From Tigriopus japonicus (Eukaryota; Arthropoda; Copepoda; Harpacticoida; Harpacticidae): a DNA stretch of 64,000 nt. The notes beneath the pieces are model-generated. The model did no database searches. It saw nothing but the letters and a program-made list of their open reading frames with translations, and had not been told where the DNA came from. Positions 42,737 to 56,600 of the stretch are shown here, piece by piece. The stretch's first letter is position 1, and every line of letters begins with the position of its first letter. Position numbers and translations under genes: made by a program. The stretch lies in NCBI GenBank assembly GCA_010645155.1, contig CM021320.1, forward strand, positions 8,915,986 to 8,979,985, written 5' to 3'.

Positions 42737-44621
42737 TTATATAAACTATTTTAATCATTAACTCTCTTTACCTGGAATCCTATTCCTTGAAGCGGTATTT
42801 CAAAAGAAACCGCCCCCCCTCCCCGCCCCCCCAAAAAAAAGAAGGAAAAATTTCAGTTCAGCCACACTGGAATCGAGAAATGAAAGTGTTTTGACTGTTT
42901 TGTAATCAAAAGCCTCTTTTTTGGGTTCCAAACTTTTATCGGACTTTTTTCGCTTTTTAGATATTTTACTCATTTAAAATCTTTTTAAGCGTACTTTTTT
43001 CTAAAAATATTAATTTTCGAACCTTAGATTCGACCTAAAAAGAGTTGCCAGTAATTTCGAAGGCGAAAGAACGAACTCAGAAATTTTCGATTAAAAATCG
43101 AGAGTAAAAATGTTTTGGACCGAAAAGTGACAAATGGAGAAAGAAATTCAAAAGATTTTTTACACCCCCATTAATATTAAAAAACAAATTCCCACCCTCG
43201 TGAAAGAGTTGACCCCTTTTTCAATTCGCTCAACATGTATTGTGAAATTATCATGTATTTTAGAGCCTATTTTTATTGCACATTGATTCTCTTTTTGTCT
43301 TGGACTTTCTGGCATTCAAATCGCAACGTACAGGGTGACTGATAAGTCTGGGATCACAGTTTTGGCATTTTAGATTATTCATTTCTAACAATTTAGCTCT
43401 TATAATTAGCCACAGCAAATGCAAAGGTGTTGAAAAAGAGCCGTGTTGAACATATTAATATATTTAACACGTTTTGTGTCCCATTTTGATGTGCTAAGGG
43501 CTGCTATTGTGAATATATTCACTATAGCAGCCCTTAGCACATCAAGATGGGAGCATTTGTGGAACCACTGACGAAAATGGGGCACGGCATTTGAAATGAA
43601 AACATCTTCGTGAGCTTTTCAAATTACTCTCCAAAATTATTCAGACATCGGCTCTTGATAATGGGAAAAAAATGATACAAGTTTTTGGTTGTATCAACAT
43701 GGAGTTTGTAAAAACCTTTAAACGACAATAGTTAAGCTCCACAAAGAGAGAAAATCAGATCAGGAGATTTTAAAAATTATGAAAATGAGCAATTTGATTA
43801 GAAAGTTTATCAGAATTACAATAAACCATTATAAAAAGAGAGGATAAATATCTAAAAGGGCAAGGAAAGATTGCATATCTTTCCATAATTGATGAAAAAT
43901 GATGTCGAATGTAGCGCCAAAATTCCTTCGAAATCATTTCATCATTTGATCACTTCATAATGATTCATTTGAATGGTTAAAACACTGAATGCCAACATCG
44001 TTTGGGAAAAGCAATGCATCAATTGACAATGTACTTGATTTGTAAATAGTCTAAAAATACTGTCGGTCAGCAGCATCATTATCAGTATATCGAATATTAT
44101 TTTTAAATTAGAAGAGGTTATGCACTGAATGTATAATTTGGTCAGTGGTGAAATTGTTCCTAAAGCAAGAGCTATTCATGCATCAAGCATTCTTCTATCC
44201 AACTGTAATTCTCCGATCCAAGGAGTACTCTGAGTCTGAAGATATCCTTGTACGATCCTAAAATAAAAAGGAGCCAAAGCTTCTATATGGATGCCTGTTA
44301 TATATTTCAAAAACCCGGGAAAAAGTTCTTCATTCAGTTAGATATATATAACTTTCACCTTTGCAGATTGAAGGTCGGCTCAACTGAAAATTTGCCCCTG
44401 TATTGCCGAGATCCTGTAGTCGCGAAGGAATTCTAATCATAAAGTGCAAGCCTGAAAGGGTTGGATTGCATCTACAGACACAAAAAACCAATGATACTAA
44501 TGGTTATTGATTTGGCAAAAGGCCAAAACATTTGAACATTCAAAGTGTGATTATTTGGTTGTTGGGCGGTTTGAACACCCTTCCTCCACGATTGGATGGG
44601 CGGTGGGAGCTCTTGGGCGTT
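42737..44621. other. Intergenic stretch UGDH side to stomatin 3' end
   Basis: No gene was recognised. It contains a C-rich run at 42812-42831, a hairpin at 43479-43552, and a fragment beginning CAGGGTGACTGATAAGTC at 43331 that looks like a transposon end without a partner nearby. Confidence 0.4.
43479..43552. repeat. 74 bp near-perfect spacerless palindrome
   Basis: The left arm GATGTGCTAAGGGCTGCTAT and the right arm ATAGCAGCCCTTAGCACATC pair exactly. Pairing extends outward (TCCCATTTT with AAGATGGGA, one mismatch) and inward (GTGAAT with ATTCAC). The loop is negligible. Confidence 0.88.
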
Positions 44622-47600
44622 TCAAGCCTGTTTCTTTCCACCCGTGAAGAAATGAGAAATGATATCCAAAGGAACTGGGAAGATGATTGTAGAGTTCTTC
44701 TCGGCTGATATCGTGTTCAGAGTTTGGAGATAGCGGAGCTGAAGGAAAAAGACCAAAAGAAGAGATAAAAAGGCCGTTTCACACTGGAATCGATCAATTG
44801 AAGCAAACGGCTTTGAGATTCTGAGAAGCATTGGGATTCACGACTAAACTTAAGAGAAGCTCGTTCCGATCTCTTCTCTATCACTCCATTCGGAGAACTT
44901 TTTATTGGGAAATAGTGAACTTGAGAAGCTACACATTTTATTGGCCAATTCAGGGCTGTTTCGGCAAAATCTGAATTCAGTGGATAATCCCTCAAAAACA
45001 TTCGTTGAATTTGACTCCACATTTCTCAACTTTATCGCCAATCATTTCCACACCCATCGAAATTGTTCAAAATTTTCGCCCTTTATTTCTGAAATCTCAT
45101 TTTCATCTCGAAGGCCCTAAGAAGGAACTTTTCATGCTTGACAGAATTTAAGATTCATTAGACGGACAGAAAGCATATGAAAATTAAGAAAAAAAAGTTG
45201 AAGGGGTGTTGATTCATTGATTCAAATCAATTCTAAAATCCACCGGTAAAAACATTCGTTAATCCATCCATGGATGTTTAATTACACAATGTTAATGTAT
45301 TAGACTTTCACAGAGAATGCAAGTGTTTCATAAAGATAAGTGGATGCTCCAAAAAGTGAATTGTGTCGCTACTTTTGACTGTTTCAGGATCCTTTTTTCA
45401 GCGATAAGAAATACTCACTTGTAGTGCAGATGGACTCTCAGATATGACATCAGAGGCTTCACGTAAAGCCCTAGAGGCTTTTTGCTCCCCTTCAGCCGCA
45501 ATTACCTACAAAAAGAACCATATGATGCAGATTTAAAGCCTCTTAAAGTGCTAATACTTTTTATTGATCAACTGGAGATAATTACCTTGGCTCTGGCCTC
45601 TCGAGCCGCTTCAGCCTCAGCCGCCATGGCCCTTTGAAGTTGGACCGGAAGCCGCACGTCCTTGCTGCAAGAAGAGCATAAAAGAAGACCTTCATTTAGA
45701 TGCTTCCGAAACACACCTACGTTATGGGGTGCTTTAAAAAAAGAATCTGATCGATCTCTGGCAGATCACAGTCTATAATATTGGGAGCTCACAGTAGTAG
45801 TATTTTGAACTGCCCATTTGTGCTGGACAAATAAGAACTGGAAAAAAATGCCATAAACCTTGGAGGTTGCACCTAGTTTCTATTTCACTGGTTGCGCTCA
45901 AAGGCTCGATCGTGATGAAATTCAGTGGATCAAAATTGGAATTTATTCCTAGCCCCAATATATTCAAAGATTCAAAGAATAACTGTGCAAATTGTGTCCA
46001 ACCCTCCCTCTTTAGCACCTAAAACTACTTTGCTTGCTTCTTTTTTTCTTCTTATTCTTTTCAGCACGAAAATTCGTCACAAAAAAAACCAAAGCACTTA
46101 AGAACAAAATATAGAAGGAACGTCAAACGGAACCTTCGGAATTTCTGGGGAGTGCTTAAAATTAGTTGGTCAATTTGTCACAATTACAAGCAATTTTATG
46201 TGCCGATACCAATAATTCCTCTCTGAAAACTGATTGGTAATGGAGGCCAAGATATTTTCAAGTGCCCCATGGAAAAATAATTTCATTAGGAGAAAATATC
46301 CCTAACTTCAGAATTAGAAACACAGACAAATTTCATTTTTTACAATTGTGATAATGATTTAATTATTTTTGATTTTAGGAAACACCTACAAAGTATGCTT
46401 TAGTTACATTTTCATGGGTAGTTAAGAGCTGACCGTTGTAAGATCTTGTGAAAAATAGTCTTCAAATATTATGACTCTAATCAGCGCCAAATTGATTCAC
46501 GTGGGATGCTTGAAGCTTATGAATATTGCATTAAGAGTCAATCGTACATTTCAACTCGTTCCACTTTGACCCCCCAAGGATCCGTGGCTTCATCTAGGGT
46601 CTGTTCCATGACATGGCTGATGGTCTCTCGTTCACTAAGGATCTCGGCCAAATGTTTGGTTCCCAGAACGTTCCTCAAAGTAGTGGCAGCCAGAAGATGG
46701 GTCGAGTGACTACAAAGAGAAAAGGTCTTTTATCAAATTACAAGAACGACGATTTTGATGAAATGAACGAGCAAGCGAGCAAGAAAGCAAGAGTGGCAAC
46801 TTGCTTTAAATTAGGTTCTAAACATGACATGCTTCTACCAACTGCACATTCACATGCAATTCTACTACTCTGGGTTAGTTCATGGAAGCAATTTTGGAAA
46901 TGCCCAGATGCTCATTTATGACAGAATAGGTGACAAAGTAGAGATAGATTATGGGTCGGAGCGTATTTTCTGGGCCCATTTGCAATTCCAAGATTTAAGC
47001 TCTGTTCATACATTGGTTCATGACATGCTCGTTGACTTTTGAGTCGTGTTTATGCCACTTTCATAATCATATACAAACTATAAAATTGTTCAAGGATTTG
47101 GAAAAAAATGAATAGACTAGAACAAAATTGTTCATTGTCGTCGGGGGCGTTTGAAGTAAATGAAATGTTAAGCTTTAAATATAAGTGCTTCTGACTAAAA
47201 AAGATACATTTCATGGAAATTGAAGTTAATTGGAAGTGAACTTATGGACAACAAAGGTGCTGTGGTTGAAATTGGTCTTTACTATGAAAACTATTCTCTC
47301 TTTTTTTGCCTACAAACTCAAAACAGCTAAAACTACGAGCAAAAAATTCTCTGGAATTAAAACAATTGAGCTCGCCAAACACTCATCGTATTGTTATGTT
47401 TTTATGAACTTACTAAGATTTTAATGAAAGGGAGTAATTTGCAAAAAAGAAAGCACAAGAAAACCTAAAAGAAGTCTTCTTGGCAACTACCCCTACTAAG
47501 CAAAGCCGTTCATGGCTGATCCCATCATATGATTTGGCAACACATTCCGGAAATTTCAATGAATTCAAGACGCTTCATTGGTAAAGAGCAGGGGTAAGCA

Positions 47601-50600
47601 ACCAATGGGTTGTGGTCCACATGTGGCCCCATGGGTGTTTTTATTGGACCTACGAGCTATGGAGAAAGTCCAAAAATAGTGGACCCCCAAAGTCGTCCAT
47701 AGTACTGTTCTCTTGGGCCCAAAGCTGTGTGATCGTTTATTTCTGGGCCCTTGTACCATTAGCTTATGCCTAGAAAGCCCCAGGTTGAACAACATAAAAC
47801 TTTTCTGGCCCTTGCCCAAAAGCTGTTGCCAACCCTGGTATAGAGTGTCAAAATACGGCATTTGGTGGCAAAGTCTGAATGACTCTTACCTCTCACAAAG
47901 AGTTTAAAATTGGCGGTCATTTTCCAATTTTGGTACATTGGTGTAAAATTGGAAACTGACATTTACTATTCAAAGATATAGTTTTAGTCTACAAAAGAAA
48001 TCTGATTTAGCCTCATGTGCCTCATGTGATGAACTTTAGCCAAAAGCCATTGATTGGTAAACATCTTTACCAATTTCTTATCCTTTATCGTTTCTGTGAC
48101 CAAACTGATGTTTACTCAATTTAGTAAATTTTAGTAACATAGATATTGCAAAACTATAAACAAAAAATATTCAAATTCAATCACTATAGATCAAAGATTT
48201 TGAGAAAAACGAGCCGGGCATTGAAGAAAATTGGGAACCTGTGATTTTCCAATTGATTTACGACAGCTGATGCATCACTTATTCTGTAATAAATGACTGC
48301 CTCTACAGCCACAGTAACGGCGTCCTTGGTTAATATCTGAGGAAAGAGAAAGAAGGAAGCGTCCCAAGGTCTGTATCCAGTTGAATTACACCACGATCAC
48401 ACGAGGGCTTTTCAAGCATAAATTGGACTCCGTCGATAATCTGTACATTTTATATTCTACTATAAAGAACTTTAAAAGGTCATACTACTACTGAAATTTT
48501 TTGCCTTTAACATTTCAAACTGTCAACTTTTGGTCTTTCCGCATTGTTTAGACGATTTATAAAGTTTCAATTGCCAAGTGCTAAGGAAATGTTTAGCAAA
48601 ATATGGTTCGTGACATTTTCATCGCGTGTTGTGCCTACACATTTTCGTGCTTGTATTCCGACTAGACATTATGGACAGTGTTTGTGGTTTTCTTTAAAAT
48701 TATTCGAGAGACCGATCATCAATACCGAATACAATAAAGCATAATCTATCTCTTGTTTGGAGAACACTCGTGCATCCGGAAGAGGTTGTCAGTCAGAATA
48801 ATAGCTAGAAACCAAGGTCAAGACGTCCAAAAAGATTCTTTCCGAGCGCGAGAGAAATCTGTCAAGGTATATAAGACATACGGATTCCTTCATTGGTATT
48901 CAACCATCGTTGTTTCCTCATCGATAGTATTGCGAGAATGCCTAATCATATTATGCCCCTGGTAAGATTCTGTTTTTGGCAAAAATCTGCTATGGTCACA
49001 GATCATCTGAATCGTAAACTTGGCCATATCTTTGATTAACATCATACTGAACGAATATTACCGATTTGCAAAAGCTTCTAGTCAACCCTGGTTCATATTG
49101 AAAGGTCTTGGGATGAAACAAGGGAATCGTTCTTTCATCAGTGTTATTGGTGTTGAAGCGAGAACGTCAAGGAAGTGAATGGTGCCCGTCAGCTCTCCAA
49201 ACAACGCACCTGGAGTCAAGTAATGAGATAGCTTTGCTCTCAAGCAACCAAGACAGACATGTCTAGCGTCTAAATGAGGCAGGCTCTCTAATGGCCCTTG
49301 AAGTCATCCCAAGCCCATTACTAAAGAGTACTGAACAAATGTTTAATGAATCAAGTTATTCACGCCTCACTGGCTTTGGCCCGAAATGACCTCGTGGTAC
49401 CTCTCAATGGATCCCATCATTTCCATGATGAGCCTTTTTTGACTTGTCTTTAATGCCTGGGTTCTAGGTCAGGAAGTTATTCTCTCGTTGGATAAAAATC
49501 CACTTGAATCGCCTTCACAAAACTAAAATAAATGTATTCCTATCAAGGCAGGAAGTTCTTGAGAAAGTGTACGTAATTGGGGACTCAAGAGTCTTGACTA
49601 TCTTTGAATTGACATTGAGCGTTCATCCTTCGGTAAAAAGATCCCTCATTTCGTCCATCTAATGCATGTGAAAGAGCGACAGGTCAAATGCACATCAAGG
49701 TCAGTCACATCAAGCCAGATGGTGAATCCACGTAGTGAGAGGTTAATGAACTAAAAGCCCTCGTGAATCGTGGTACTGATAACTTACTCTATTCACCTGA
49801 AAGGACACAAACATTCTTGGTGAATTGAACCAATCTTGTGCCCATAAGGGATAAAGAAAAAAACCGAATGCTCCATTCACTTTGCCCGACCATTCGTCTC
49901 GTCTGTTAAACAAACGTAATCTTTTGTATTCTGGAAGTCATAAATCAGGTGGATGCTCACATCTCATTTGAGAACACATGGATCACATTGAGCAACCAGA
50001 TAAACAGAAAAATGAGGAAAAGTGAAGGTGTGAACACTTAGTGTTGTTGAACAGTCGGTGATTGTAATTTTGTAACAAAAAAGGGGTGAACGATAGAAAT
50101 CTTTGATCCTCAAAAAGAGCATAATGAAAATGGACTACATTAGAGGTGCTATCTAGACACTGGTGAAACACCAAAGGCGGGCATAAACTACACAATTAGT
50201 TGATTAGTTTAGTCAGTCTGTCAAGGATCTCGAGGGGTTCTCCTTAGAGGGAATAGTCTGTCGAAATCATGATTAATGACCTCAAAATGCGTGGATATAG
50301 TAGCTTGTACTTAAAGTATAAATTGACTCGATCTTTCTCGAATGAATTTTATAGTAATATGTAACACACACTTCAAGGCTAAGTTTGTCAAAAAATGTCT
50401 ACTTTTCCATGGATTATGAGGTCTCTGATTTAGCTAAACACGGATGAACATTGAACACTTTTAGTGAATAACTACACCAAAAACACCAAGAGTGAACACG
50501 GGGGTCTTCTTCAAAGAGAAGGTTGTCTTCCAACAACCCCAAAAGTACCTGAAATCCTCAACGTTATTGGTTGCCATGGTCGGGTTTGAAACCCGATAGT

Positions 50601-53600
50601 AGACAACTGCATCTACCGTCACAGTCACAGAGTCACGCGATAAAACCTGAATGCAACATTAATCAGTGATTGCCTGCTTCCAAAATTGATTTGGGAGCTT
50701 TTGAGCTTGTTCAGATTGGAACATTAAAAGGATCAATAGACATCCGTAAACTCACTTCTTGGGGCGGAACATCAAAGGAGACCGTTCGGAGGTCCACTTT
50801 CCTGTACGTATCAATGCATGGAATAATGAAGAAGATGCCTGGACCTTTGGCGCCACCTTTACGAAGGCGACCAAGTCGAAAAATGACCGATCTCTCATAC
50901 TCCTGGACAACCTGCAACAAGCAAAAACACATTTCCAGTTAATTTATCATTCCAAGAACTGCAAAAGGTCAAGGAAGCAGTTTTCCAAGTCGCCAATCAT
51001 CTGTTTCTGACACAATTTCGCGAGCAAAAGGACCATGTTCTGTCGTTGCAAACGGACCAACAAAGAACAGAGAGGAACCGAAAAGCACCTCGCAAAAAAC
51101 ATTGCAATTCATCTTAACTAGCCTTCAAACTGGTAAAAGCTTACGAGAAAATTCCATTTTCTGACTTTGAAAACCCCACAAAGTGGGCGAGAGAGAGAGA
51201 GAGAGACGGTGAAAAAGGATCCCGATTTATCACAAACAAAAAACGTGTCTAATATTGTACTAGTACGGATATGCCCACCAAGGACAAACGAACCCCTGTG
51301 CCCTTCTTTCAACTTACGTGCCTCCTAGTACATAGTGTATGTAAGAATGAATCGATATTTGCAACCAGATAAGTCGCTATATTGTGTGGGCTGTTATGAT
51401 AATGAATGGTCCTGTCAGTTTCCAATAATATGCAGAGCCAAGTGGGTCTTTGCAAGGCGGCCCAGTCCTTGAAAATGAGCTTCAATGCGTTCCACAATAC
51501 GTATTCCCGTATTCCTAATTTACATGTCTTCCTCGTTTCCTCCGTTTTCACGATGATCAAAAGGTCTTCTAGGAACAGTGGAGCCTTTTTTCAACATTTC
51601 TAATAAATGGGAGGTCTTTCCGGGGAAATGCAAAGTGACAACCCAATTGGTTGCACGTTGTAGAGTGACACTCAATGACTCAGTACGTCGGAAACTTGTC
51701 CAATATATTGTTCACTTAAAGTGTCGCTTTATCATGTCTGCGTCGGTCAATGTCACTGAGAATGATTGAGTCCAAAGGCTGGAGTAAACCATCCAAGGCC
51801 AGTTCTTGCCTACCCATCTTCTTAAGGTTCTCTTACATTAAAATTACTGATGGTTCCAGTTTGAATCTAATCGGAAGTGCACAGCATTTCTACATCTTAA
51901 AAATCAATAGAAAGTGTACACAACTTATTATTATTAACTGATAAACATTATGACAGTAGTCAACGAATGGTCCAACATTAAACATAAATAACCTATCATA
52001 AGAGTGGGGGATTTTTTTTTTGGAATCGAGCAAAGTTTCCAGATGTCTAAAGTGAAGGTTCAGCTGGCCAGCTTATTGCTGAAAGCTGATTGTGCAAAGA
52101 GAGAGAACCAGCTGTTTTCAACCCTCTAGAAATCGTGATTGCAATATATTTGAGGAATGGGTTGTATTTATATGAAGACGCAACACAACCAAAAGGTACC
52201 AACAAATCGCTACTTTTCCAAATCGAACCAAAATTGTTCGTTTTTGAGCCCTTCCTTTATTTTTCAACATTTCGTGTTCCTCATGTCACTTTCGTGTACT
52301 TTGCTCACCAGTTGCATGGTGACGTTTGTTTGAAATGGATGAGTATAATCGAACGACTTCAGCTGGGAATTCTGGGGCCAAAATGGCTAGGGATGCGTCG
52401 GAGTCGAGACTCACCCTTCACAAAATTTAATCAAAATTCGTGAGCCCAACTCGTTTTCTTCACTTTGACAATCAATTCAAATAAGAATTTCTTTCCTCAC
52501 GAAGCAAACTAAAACTATGAAACGTCCGAACCTAGTTCTGACCCATCCCTAGTCATTGTGGCCCCAGAATCACCAGCTGAAATCGTTCGATAACACTCAT
52601 CTATCGACGTTCACGATTCAATCGAAAAAAGCGACCTCAAGCGGCATTTATGGCATGACCTGTGGTGTAAAAAAGAGAAATTCCGAAAATACGCTCTTCA
52701 CTCTGCTAAGTTTGAATGCCTCTGGTACATCCTCTGTGATTTGTAATTGGCAGCATTTAACAGCAAATTGTTACTTATTGTTTCAAAAAACAGTCTTAAA
52801 TTTTAAGGACATCAAGATTTTTGCCTCGTTTTGAAGTTATTACACGTTTAAAACGTCAACTTCAGTTTCAAAATTAGTCACCCTCTACATATGAGGAAGG
52901 AGAAAAAAGGGAAAAGGAGAAGGCAAGTGGGGCCGTCAACCAAATCAGAGCGACCAATTTCAGACCTTAAAAAAGGAGTTGGGGAAGGTTTCAGACTAGT
53001 GGACTTTTAAACACCGTTGTGACAAACCAATGCAATTTTGGTGCATTACAAGCACACAGCATTTGAAGTTAGAATAAATGGCTCTAGAATGAAACGAAAA
53101 GGAAACACCAAATACTGATAAAACTTGCATAAAAAGCGAAAGAAGTTACTACATAGACCGTGTCTCTTTCTTGTGTGTACACACCACGTTTTGAATCGTG
53201 AACGTCATACGGTGAAAATGGGATTGAAATCTTGTTTTTGTCAAAAGAACATTTCACTCAATCGCAGTTTCCAATTGATAGTTTGTCCTCTTTGACACAC
53301 AATGGCCCAATTTGGATTTTTCAAATCCTTGAGGATTTGCACATTTTCAGAATATTTTTGTCAAAGTCATTAAATCATTTACTTAAGTTTTTTCAAAGGT
53401 TCATTTCAAAAGCGGGTTTAGAATCAACACCGTTTGGAAAATATTTACGTTCTACCGTTCTACCTTAGACTTAAGCATAGGCTGAGTTTCGGTTACGTTT
53501 TTAGAACATCATGTACTACATTTTCAAGCGAAATTGTTTTTTTTCAGAATGATTCATTAAACTCTAGGTAAGTGATATGTGTGCAGATCTAACCAATAAT

Positions 53601-56600
53601 GGAAAGCTTAGGTACCTTTTTTCACCCTAACATCCACAAAATCAAAGTAACAAATGTCACGTGTAACACCGGATCTCAAGGGTTAACTTTGGTATTGCCT
53701 TTTCTGGGTTCTCTCAGAAAAAAAGATTAAAGTTTCTTCTAAACTCTATTTTTCATGGTGCTTCTCTGCCTTCATCATAAGCGTCTATTCTTCAGTTTGG
53801 GCTCTTGACCTAACTGAAACTGGAAGTAAAGTCTTAAACGAAATTTGGATTATCGTCAGTTCAGACGGTTCAATGTTTTGCATTGGGGGTTAACTTGTCG
53901 ATGGTCCGGTGCACAGGGCAGATATGCTGAATTTTTTGTTGGACGAGTTACAGCTGTTGAAGAGCAAGTAAAAGCTTGATATTTCCGAAGATGTAAGTTG
54001 TGCTCAAACAAACAAAAGCTTGGATCCGTGGAGCTTATCTTTTCCAATCCTTGATTGAATCAGGGTACTTGTGCCATGAAATCTGACGGTCTCACGGGTT
54101 ATTCTTGAAAGGCCCTGACCGATTGGGGCACTTGAAGGCTGAACAAGTGACAATGACTTCAACCCTACAAACAAACTTGTTTGGGCACAACTGCTTGGAA
54201 AACGTCGCAGCCAAAGGACAGCTGGGGCCTGACAATTGTCCAACAAAATGTCAGGCCTGTCTGCCCCAGTGTATCCTCTCTGGGAACTCTGTGGTCTGGT
54301 GTAAAGTTTCGAGCTTTGGTCTAGACTCTAAGTCCAAGCAAGATCTTATTCCGTTTGAACATTTTTTGAACTCAGAAAGACGACCGTTTGTGAACCTTGC
54401 GTATCACAAGGCTTGTACAGTTGAAGTTTAGAACCCATTTACATAAGTTTGGAGACTCTTGAGCATCAACAGAGGGTATATACTATCAAGGCCTTTGTGA
54501 AAAAAGTGCATCATTGATGAGTTTCGAGACATTTGTAACGAAGGTGAACTAATGAGTTCATAATAACGGGAAAGAGTACGGCACAACATTTGAAAAATAC
54601 TCCTATAAACCAAATGAGAAAGTTATGTACTTGTCGATCCCTTTCTTTGAAATTTGTCAATGACTTCACTTTGGGGTCAGTTTGCGTTCAGTGGTTCTTT
54701 TAGGCTTAGGAGAGGTGATCAGGGTTGCACTACTAGGATGTCTTATTTTGTTAAATAACCTCATATGAGGATTCTTTTGTGAAAAGGTATAAGATGTAAA
54801 TTTATGAGTGATCTTAATGCTACCTTATGGCCCGCATGTTAACGCACTTAATTGAAAAAGTGAGAGTATATCAAAACCAAGTCAGATAGCAACACCGTAG
54901 CTGTCGAGAGTGTATACGCGATGCACGTTGAATTGACTTGTTTTTGGTATTTTCTCGCTTTTTGAATTAGGTGCGTTAACATGCAGCCTTAATTATATTT
55001 CTTTTGAATTTTCCTTTATTTTGTTTTCTGGGGCACTTCACCCATCTCTAACCATGGGAACAATATACTGTATCTCTTGTAAACTTCTACTTTTGCCTTG
55101 GGCCGAGGTTCAAAAACTTTGATGGTAAATGGTGACAAAATGAGACGATGAAGTTAACCTAAGGTGCAAATAACTTAAAAAGGTCAGGGGTGTACCTGAC
55201 ACTTTATTTTCGTTGTTTGATGCATTACGGCAATATTAATGCTTTTGATGGGCACATATAGTAAGGATGTTTTTTGAGAACAGAGCGTGCATACGTTTGG
55301 GGAGTCGTTCTTGAAAACATAACCATAGTTTTCAAGGAATCAACCAATTTCTAAGATAATTTGTCTGAGTATAACTAAAACGGTTTAATTGGCATTAGTA
55401 CAGTTTAATCGTAATCGCAATGTGTCCCGAATGATAGTTGATTTGGTTTGGGACTCTAATTAGTGGCAACCCTGAGCGCAATATACAGAAATTGGACACA
55501 TGCGAACATTGAATTAGTCTCAAATGAAAAATTACAAACAAGAAAGTCCGCTCTCTCTCTCTCTCTCTCTCTGAAAGAAGTTGGAGCTCTGAAAGAACCG
55601 ACAATCTGCAAACTTGTTTCGATTACAGTCAATTGAGGTGGTTTTCATGGAAGTAGAGCCAATGCAGATCCATGTAGCCTATTCAAACCCAAAATCACTC
55701 TAACAATGTTTCCCTTGGAACGATTTTCTCAAAGATGCTTCCTTACTCAAAATTTCAGTGTAATAGGTACCCAATTTAGCCACATGTACGAACCAAAATC
55801 CAAAATTATATTTTTTTCTACCATATACATAAACAAAGGTATGCAAGTTTTCTTAGTGTTTTTTTTCGAATATCCTCTTGGACATCATTTTTGGTCTTTT
55901 GGCTTGCTTGATAAAGAGAGAACGCAAGAGGTCAGAGTTAGACCGTTTTTTGGCACACTCTTCAAACATTTGCGGGAGAATATTCCATTCGATTTGGGAG
56001 GATAGGAGGGTAGTCTAGGTTAACTTTAACAGTGCAAAACCTAGGCTTGCTTCTTGAAACCCTGCCCTTAACATCCATTACCATTCTTCCTAAAAACCAT
56101 TAACGAAGCCACACTTTGGACCGTAAACTAACTGTGCTGATTTGGTAAGGAATTCAAAAGTTATTTCCAGTGTTCAATTTGTAAAGGAAAACCTTATTTA
56201 ACAAAACCGTTTCCATTCTTTTTCGTAATATACCTAAAAAGAGCCCAAATCTGCTTTAACTATTCAAGTTCCTTGCCAACAGGAAATATAGTTGGCCTTT
56301 TTACTAGTGTTCATTCTAGTTTCAAACCGCACCCCTGAGTGTTTGTTGTTTGCATATTCAAACGGAGAAATGATCCTAATGGCAATGAGTTTGCTTGTCC
56401 ATTGAGCCTTGGAACTAATAGTTGGAGACGGTTGGATTACTATGTACTCCTTCAACAAAAAGGGCTACATCCACGATGGTCCAAGGCCTCCACGCTTTGT
56501 CCCACTTGCCATAAACCTAGTGAATGGGTGTTCCCTTTCAACTAATTGTAAACAAGAAGAGATGGAAACATGGGCCTATACTATCCTTGCTCCAGTCTCA

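Noticed and set aside
46613..46921. Plus-strand open frame with a lysine-rich middle
   Set aside because: Its first part is antisense to a stomatin exon and the rest has no domain.
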